60,000 nt of DNA from Strigamia acuminata (lineage: Eukaryota > Arthropoda > Chilopoda > Geophilomorpha > Linotaeniidae): contig OX442317.1 in NCBI GenBank assembly GCA_949358305.1, forward strand, positions 15,196,491 through 15,256,490, written 5' to 3'. The position numbers were made by a program, and so were the translations under genes. The notes beneath the pieces were generated by a model, which saw nothing but the letters and a program-made list of their open reading frames with translations, was not told where the DNA came from and ran no database searches. This document shows, one piece after another, positions 54,333 to 60,000 of the stretch. Numbering within the stretch: position 1 is the stretch's first letter; each line of letters starts with the position of its first letter.

Positions 54333-54910
54333 TGTTATGTGGGATTTAGGCCCACTTGAGGCTACCCACACAACTGGGATATGATAGGAAATAAAGAGTC
54401 ATTTTAATTAGGTTTAAATTCAATCTAGTTTTTATTTAACCAGACAGCAAAGCTGTTTGATTATTCTTTCAAATGGATGAGTTTACTCTGTTTACATTGG
54501 CACAATTCTTAAACTCAAATAATGAACTACATAAATTATATAAATTATATAAACTCTAATTATAAATCATAAGTGACACTCTGAATTGAGATGCAATCTG
54601 AAACTATTAAATAGTGATTAAATTAATAACAATTTCTGCAGCCAGCCAAGAACAGGCTGACATTGGATAGGAGGGATTTGAGTTCACTCTCAAGTGAGAG
54701 CCGGAAGAGAACTGTCAAACTTGGGCGGATTCACTTCACAGGAAAGCTCCTGTTACCCCCTTTAACTAATTGATAAGTCCAGTGACGAGGCAATGATGTA
54801 ATCGATTGCCAACGCCATCTATGGACGAAATTTAGCAACTTTTATCCGAATTATAGCCGAATTACGCGATACGGGTCGTCCGTTGATCGGGACGACCTGT
54901 ATGCGTAGCA
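54333..54910 (-). repeat. 5' LTR of gypsy 1
   Basis: 578 bp, on the right because the element is reversed. It is followed by ATAT (54911-54914) and the rest of the LARD-family LTR. Confidence 0.92.
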
Positions 54911-54914
54911 ATAT

Positions 54915-55042
54915 CTCCTTGCAACAAAAATGCCTAAAATCAGGCAAAGTGATCGGGCGATTTGCACAAGGCAAATCAACGCTCCGTCCCCGAATTCTAA
55001 CCTCGAATCGCTGGCGTGGGAATTGACAGGCGATTCGAAAAA
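54915..55042 (+). repeat. Solo LTR of the LARD family (copy C), right part
   Basis: 128 bp, same as the ends of copies A and B down to GATTCGAAAAA. It is followed by CCTC (55043-55046), the duplicate of 17914-17917, and Bel coding sequence. An ATG at 54930 inside it is in phase with Bel pol. Confidence 0.92.
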
Positions 55043-58000
55043 CCTCGAGCAGATGGAGGATTTGATGGGTCCAGATCGATTTGCTCTGAAAAAGGAGAAA
55101 ACAGAAAAGTCTGAGAAGGATCTCAGGGGAGCCATGGCCAATTGTGCCATTGCGCAGAATACAAAGGGACCACCAAGCCCTAAGTCTCGTTATGGAAGAC
55201 TCCCTTGCATTTTTTGCAAAGCAGATCATGCGAGCTTTGACTGCACAAAAGTTAAGGATGTAAATGCGCGAATTGAGATTGTCCGAAGCAAGCGTCTTTG
55301 CTACAATTGCTTTCATCCCAGTCATAGTGCAAAAGCTTGTTCAAGCAAGTACTCTTGCAGATCATGTGGTGGTCGTCATCACTCGGCGATTTGTCAAAAG
55401 ACAAAGACTCTTCCTGCTCACAAGAAGGAAGAACCGTCGGACGTTCAAGGAGCAGCCAACGTTTCATTGGCCATTGCATCGTCCCTTCAACTGATGGTTT
55501 TTACCGCTGACCTGAAAACAAAGTCAGGCGGCACTCATCGTGTCCGTGGGATGCTAGACCCGGGTAGCCATCGATCTTATATCGTAAAGAGTTTGGCAGA
55601 GAGAATAAAGTTGCCAAAATGCGGAGTCGTACGCACGTCGACTCAACGCATCAATGATAGCGAATCAGTCCCAACAGACTACGACGTATACAAGATTCGT
55701 TTGCAGTCTAAACACAGCAACAAGAGCGTTAACTTGACCGCGCTCAGTTTAGACAATCTCCCTCAAGTTTATGGGATTTTGAACACAGAAACGATTGCCA
55801 AAGTGAAGGGTTTAGGTCTCGAATTGGCCGAGGACTTGCCTTCTACCGCTGGTGACATTGAGATTTTGCTCGGTGTGGACGCCTGGTGGAAAGTCTGTCT
55901 GAGTGGTCAGAAGAGACTGGACAGAGCTTCGGGACTCATTTCGACAATATTCGGATGGGTTTTGTCCGGCGCTGCTGGATCTACTAATCCTTTTACTGAG
56001 GAACACGACGTCATCTCTTGCTGCGCTTCAGGTCCACTTTCAACGGACGAGCAGCTAGAAAAGCTTTGGACGCTAGAAGCAGTTGGTATTCGTCCTGGCG
56101 AACGAGATTCCGACTTTGTTCGCGACCGTTTCGAAGAAACGTCAACCCGACTTGACGATGGAAGATATCAAGTCCGCCTTCCCTTTAACGACAAGATTTC
56201 AGAGCTGGATTCCAATTGGGAATTGGCCATCACTCAACTTTCACATACGCTGAAAAGGATTGACAGTAATTCCGACCACAAGCAACGCTACCACAAAGCG
56301 ATGTGGGACTACGTCAATGAAGACCATGCTGAGCTAGTTCCAGAACAAGAGCGTTTAAAGGATCGGGAAGTGTATTACATCCCGCATCATCCGGTCATCA
56401 AAGAGGACCGTGACACCACAAAGTTCCGCGTTGTCTTCAACGCTTCTTCATCCAAAAAGGGATTGAAGTCACTTAATGACTGCCTGTACCCAGGTCCCTC
56501 CCTTAATCCCGACATTATTCGGGTTATGTTGCGTTTTCGTTTGGTGTTTATAGTCGCAATCTCAGACATCAAGCAGGCCTTTCTACAGGTCTCAATTGAC
56601 CCGCCTGATAGAGATTATCTCAGGTTTTTATGGGTGGCCGATGAGTATTTTGACGAAGTGTATTCATGGCAGAACATATGGGATAATCTGGTGGTGATGA
56701 GAATGACAGTTGTCCCCTTCGGGGTCAACTCGTCCCCTTTCCTCCTGTGTGCTTCCATCCGCAAACAGGGGAAGAAGTATATCGAGACGCACCCCAAGGA
56801 AGCGGACGCGCTCGATAAAAGAATCTATATGGATGACCTTACCTCCGGTGGAGACGGAGTCAAGAAGACTGTTTCACACTGCGAATCTCTTCGTGCCATC
56901 CTTGATGACGCCAAAATGCCATTGGTGAAATGGGTAACTTCTGACCCAACCGCTTTTGCCGAACTGAAGAGCAAAGACTTTCACATGAGAGCTGAGACTT
57001 TTGACGAATTGGGCACTATCAAGATGCTAGGCATTCTGTGGGACGTCAAAGAAGACGTTATTATGTTTCGCATTCCCGCTTGCGAAGAAATTCCTCGATC
57101 CAAGAGAGGAGTTCTTTCACTCGTTGCGTCTGTATTTGACCCGCTAGGATTCGTCTCTCCTGTCGTTCTCTCGATGCGATTGCTTTTGCAAAGATTTTGG
57201 GGTCGTTCATTGGACTGGGATGACGTCATTACCGATGAGGAAAAGGTCCAGGTGTCGAAATGGCACGCTGATCTTGAACAATTGAAAGCCATGAAGGTGA
57301 AGAGATGGTTAGGAACTCGCTCTGGCGAACCGCTGACGCTCGAAGTCTACTGCGATGACAGCCCCAAGGCTTATGGTTGCGCGATCTACCTCCGCAACGC
57401 CGACGGAGCAAGCGAGCTTCTTCTCAGCAAAAGCCGCATTGCGCCGGTGAAACCGCTGTCGTTACCTCGATTAGAACTGACAGCAACAGTCGTGGGCGTT
57501 AGGATGACGGAATACATCCTCGAGGACTTTTTGCCTGACTATCCAGTCGACAAAGTGACGTATTACTCGGATTCCATGGTCGCTCTTGGTTGGATCAAAT
57601 CCACAAAGAACCAGTGGAAACCTTACGTTTCGAACCGGGTAGCTGAGGTTCTCAGCAAGTCCAACCCCACACAGTGGAATTACGTTCCGACAAAGGAAAA
57701 TCCTGCTGATCTTTTAACCAGACCATGTGATGCGAAAACGCTCACAGAAAGTCATCTTTGGTGGTATGGTCCAAGTCTACAAACCGCAATTCCGATGGAT
57801 CCAGATGAGGTTGTCTTTCCTAAAGAGGAAATTAAACCCGTCGCTCATGTTATCTCAGCTCAAGAGGATTTTCTTGATCATTTTACTCGACATTTCAGCT
57901 CGTTGAACCGCTTATCGCGTGTCTTAGCGTACATTTTGCGCTGGCGTTCTCCTTCTTTTCGCGGGGAAGAACTCGATCCGAGCGAGTTAGAAGCAGCTGA

Positions 58001-58043
58001 AGAACGACTTATCCGTTGGTCGCAAAGTTTTTACTTTTCTTAG
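55043..58043 (+). pseudogene. Bel/Pao gag end, protease, RT and RNase H
   Basis: About 1,000 codons. Begins with the end of gag, then Cys/His clusters of Gag (CIFCKADHASFDC, CYNCFHPSHSAKAC, CRSCGGRHHSAIC) at ~55210-55400, aspartic protease with DPG instead of D-S/T-G at about 55558, Bel-type RT with DIKQAFLQVSIDP near 56566, VPFGVNSSPFLL near 56710 and YMDD near 56828, and RNase H (YCDDSPKAYGCAIY near 57348; TYYSDSMVALGW near 57560). It ends at TAG 58041-58043, beyond which the same phase continues into integrase. With the LTR ATG at 54930 the frame is 1,037 codons. Confidence 0.9.
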
Positions 58044-59333
58044 GAACGCGATTCTGTAAAGAACAAAGAGGAAGTCAACAAGGGCTCACCACTCAGGAAT
58101 TTTGATTTGTTTTTGGACGAAAAAGACCTTTTGCGTCTGAGAAGTCGCTTAGGAAAGTCTGACCTTCCGTTTGACGAATCGTATCCGATTTTCTTACACC
58201 CCGACAGCTGGGTTACACGTCTGATTATCCGGAAGATTCATCTAGATCTCATGCATGGAGATCTAAGTGAGACATTGCATCGCACGCGCGATCGTTTTTG
58301 GATACTTCGTGGCCGAAGGACAGTCCAGTCCGTCATACGCGGTTGTCTTGTTTGCAAAAAGGCAAAGCTCGCTCGCAGCGATCCGCCCATGGGTGATCCG
58401 CCTATGGAGAGGATGACTCCAGCTGCACCGTTCCAGCACACCGGTATCGACCATTTGGGTCCGATTACTGCCAAAGTACATGGAGAACAGAGCAAGGTTT
58501 ATATCTTACTGTTTACCTGCCTCGTGACACGGAGCATCCATCTGGAAGTCTCAGAAGATTTATCAGTGGAGCGCTTTCTGCTTGCTTTTAGACGTTTCGG
58601 TGCTAGATACGGATATCCAGCAAAAGTCTTCTCTGACAACTCAAAAACGTTTGAAAGAGGATGCCTAGAAATTCAATCATGGGGAAAATTGATTGCCAAA
58701 AAAGGTTTTCAGACAATGTTGGCCGACAATCGTGTTAGGTGGACGTTTATCCCTCCCCTGTCTCCATGGGCAGGAGGTGCCTGGGAAAGATTGGTCCGAT
58801 CGGTAAAAGATAAACTCCGTAAAACGTTGTTGCGCCGAAGCATTGATCTGGAAACGCTTCAGACAGTCGTGGCGGAAGTATGCTCGGTTCTAAATTCGAG
58901 ACCCCTCTCCTATGTACACGAGGAACCGGACGGGGGCCGCATACTTTCCCCCGAAAACTTTTTAACCGGTGGCATGCCAAAGTATGTCATTAACCGAACA
59001 GTCAACGCGATCCGACGCAAGGATCTCAAGAAACTCGACCGAAAACGAAGACAATTTATTTGGGAGTTTTGGACATATTGGCGAGAAAGCTATCTTAAGC
59101 AATTAAGAAACTTCCACGAGATGACAGGCGATCCGTCCTTTAAGAACCCAACCGTTGGCCAGATTGTTCTAATGGAGAAAGTTGGATCCAATCCATACTT
59201 TTGGCCATTGGCACGAATCAAGGAGGTGATGCCAGGAGAGGATGGGCTCATACGCGTTGCGCGCGTCACAGCGGCGAATGGAAAGGAGTATCTGCGCTCA
59301 GTCCGCCACATCCGAGCACTCGAATTAGATTAA
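58044..59333 (+). pseudogene. Bel/Pao integrase
   Basis: Same phase as the preceding pol. H-H-C-C zinc region at about 58235-58365 (IHLDLMHGDLS...CLVCKK), DDE core with GIDHLGP near 58444, FSDNSKTF near 58632 and E in AGGAWERLVRSVK near 58784, and the C-terminal domain usual in Bel/Pao (DUF5641 type: WRESYLKQLR, GQIVLM, RVARVTAANGKEYLRSVRHI). The catalytic residues are all present. No ATG at the start, so it depends on reading past the TAG at 58041 or on an ancestral uninterrupted frame. Confidence 0.9.
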
Positions 59334-59374
59334 CACGACGACCCGCCTGCCTATGGTGGACGTCACTTTTCTTT

Positions 59375-59388
59375 CGCGGGGAAGACGC
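59375..59388 (+). other. Polypurine tract of Bel
   Basis: gcggggaagacgc directly before the 3' LTR. The G-rich core resembles the one before the LARD 3' LTR (ggcgggagcgc). Confidence 0.65.
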
Positions 59389-60000
59389 TGTTGCTAGCAG
59401 CGTTGGAATTTCACGTCAATTCATTTTATTCCCTGGAAAGTCAAATTAGTCTTTAATTTCTTTCTTAAAGCGAACATTCAATTTTCTACTCATCTTATGA
59501 GATTTTACGTGTTACTCGCTTCCTGGAATGCATTTTTGTGTCGAACTAGAATGCAGATGTATTTGTTATTAACGATTTATTGTTAACCCGTTTATTTTGG
59601 AGTCAGTATTTGGTCTCACAAACCTTTGCTGTCTTGTCTGTGTCCACACAAGGTGCGGCATCGCCCAGCTTGTGTGTGAATCGTCAAAGTACGAACGTTT
59701 TTGGCGTCAACGATCTTGCTAACGTGTGCGCTTGCACCAGTTGCACTGGCGGAATCGTTTCCGGTTCTGTCAAGTGTCAAAAATCTCTGCTAATCAATGT
59801 TTACATGCCTGTTGATTGTGCTTTCCTTCTGGTTTAATTCCCGCCTGTCTAGGGAATTTTTCCCAGTTGTCTTTGTCCTGTTTGCGTCGTCTGCTCGATC
59901 AGTCGTCCGCCATTACGATGGGCGTGGCTTAATGTTGCTTGTAATTTAAGCATAGCAATTACTGTTGTGCTGTTTCTTTGTGTTTTAATAAGTAATTGGG
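59389..60000 (+). repeat. 3' LTR of Bel, cut by window end
   Basis: First 612 of about 1,384 bp, matching 14685-15296 with few differences. The rest, and the target duplication, lie outside. Confidence 0.92.

Larger units (their letters stand above)
19630..54910 (-). mobile_element. Ty3/gypsy retrotransposon 1, minus strand
   Basis: LTRs of 578 bp at 19630-20207 and 54333-54910 with TG...CA ends. The target duplication ATAT is at 19626-19629 and 54911-54914; 4-bp AT-rich duplications are usual for Ty3/gypsy. Coding runs leftward: gag then pol (RT, RNase H, integrase order of gypsy). The leader is split by gypsy 2 (27293-54147). Two LTR differences were seen by eye (near 19673 and 20199). Without the passenger the element is about 8.4 kb, with no env-like gene. 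Confidence 0.93.
14685..60000 (+). mobile_element. Bel/Pao retrotransposon, carrying ~37 kb of nested insertions
   Basis: LTRs start at 14685 and 59389 with the same sequence; the 3' LTR leaves the window. Between them are a tRNA-His-like PBS, a leader, gag (16883-17917), zinc-knuckle/protease/RT/RNase H (55043-58043) and integrase (58044-59333), in typical Bel/Pao order on one strand. The gag is split by a solo LARD-family LTR that itself holds four further elements. Target duplication cannot be read because the right end lies outside. Coding is also broken by one in-frame TAG. Confidence 0.92.

Overview
This window is eukaryotic repeat DNA, most likely from an arthropod: an inference from the mix of Bel/Pao, Ty3/gypsy and Ty1/copia retrotransposons and DREF-like promoter motifs. 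No host single-copy gene, tRNA, rRNA or CRISPR array is visible. Everything is either a ~140/147-bp tandem satellite or an LTR retrotransposon, as expected of pericentromeric or other heterochromatin.

Layout. Satellite occupies 1-512 and 9935-14684. Inside it sits a 9.4-kb LTR element (513-9934) with 1,840-bp LTRs and a ~5.7-kb interior without retroviral-type genes, so it looks non-autonomous (LARD-like). At 14685 a Bel/Pao element begins and runs to the right edge; its 3' LTR is cut by the window end. The Bel element carries a set of nested insertions: a solo LTR of the LARD family lies in its gag (17918-19629 plus 54915-55042). That LTR is split by gypsy element 1 (19630-54910, minus strand). 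Gypsy 1 is split in its leader by gypsy element 2 (27293-54147, plus). The 3' LTR of gypsy 2 is split by copia element 1 (39389-53454, plus). The pol of copia 1 is split by copia element 2 (42234-49019, minus). Each of these junctions has a 4- or 5-bp target-site duplication that I could read directly, and the halves of each interrupted LTR add up to the length of the intact partner LTR.

How the genes work. Gypsy 1 has gag and pol linked by a canonical -1 slippery heptamer (GGGAAAC) directly before the gag stop. Gypsy 2 uses AAAAAAC in the same way and carries an unusual 940-residue third ORF (36400-39222) where an env gene would lie, with no signal peptide, membrane segment or recognised domain. 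Both copia elements have one long gag-pol ORF, PBSs matching initiator-Met tRNA, and LTRs full of short perfect hairpins. Copia 2, gypsy 2 and gypsy 1 have uninterrupted coding regions; copia 1 is broken only by its passenger. Bel is broken by the insertion and also has one in-frame TAG before the integrase. LTR pairs of the three innermost elements look identical by eye, gypsy 1 has 2 differences and the LARD about 7, so the nest was built recently and quickly.
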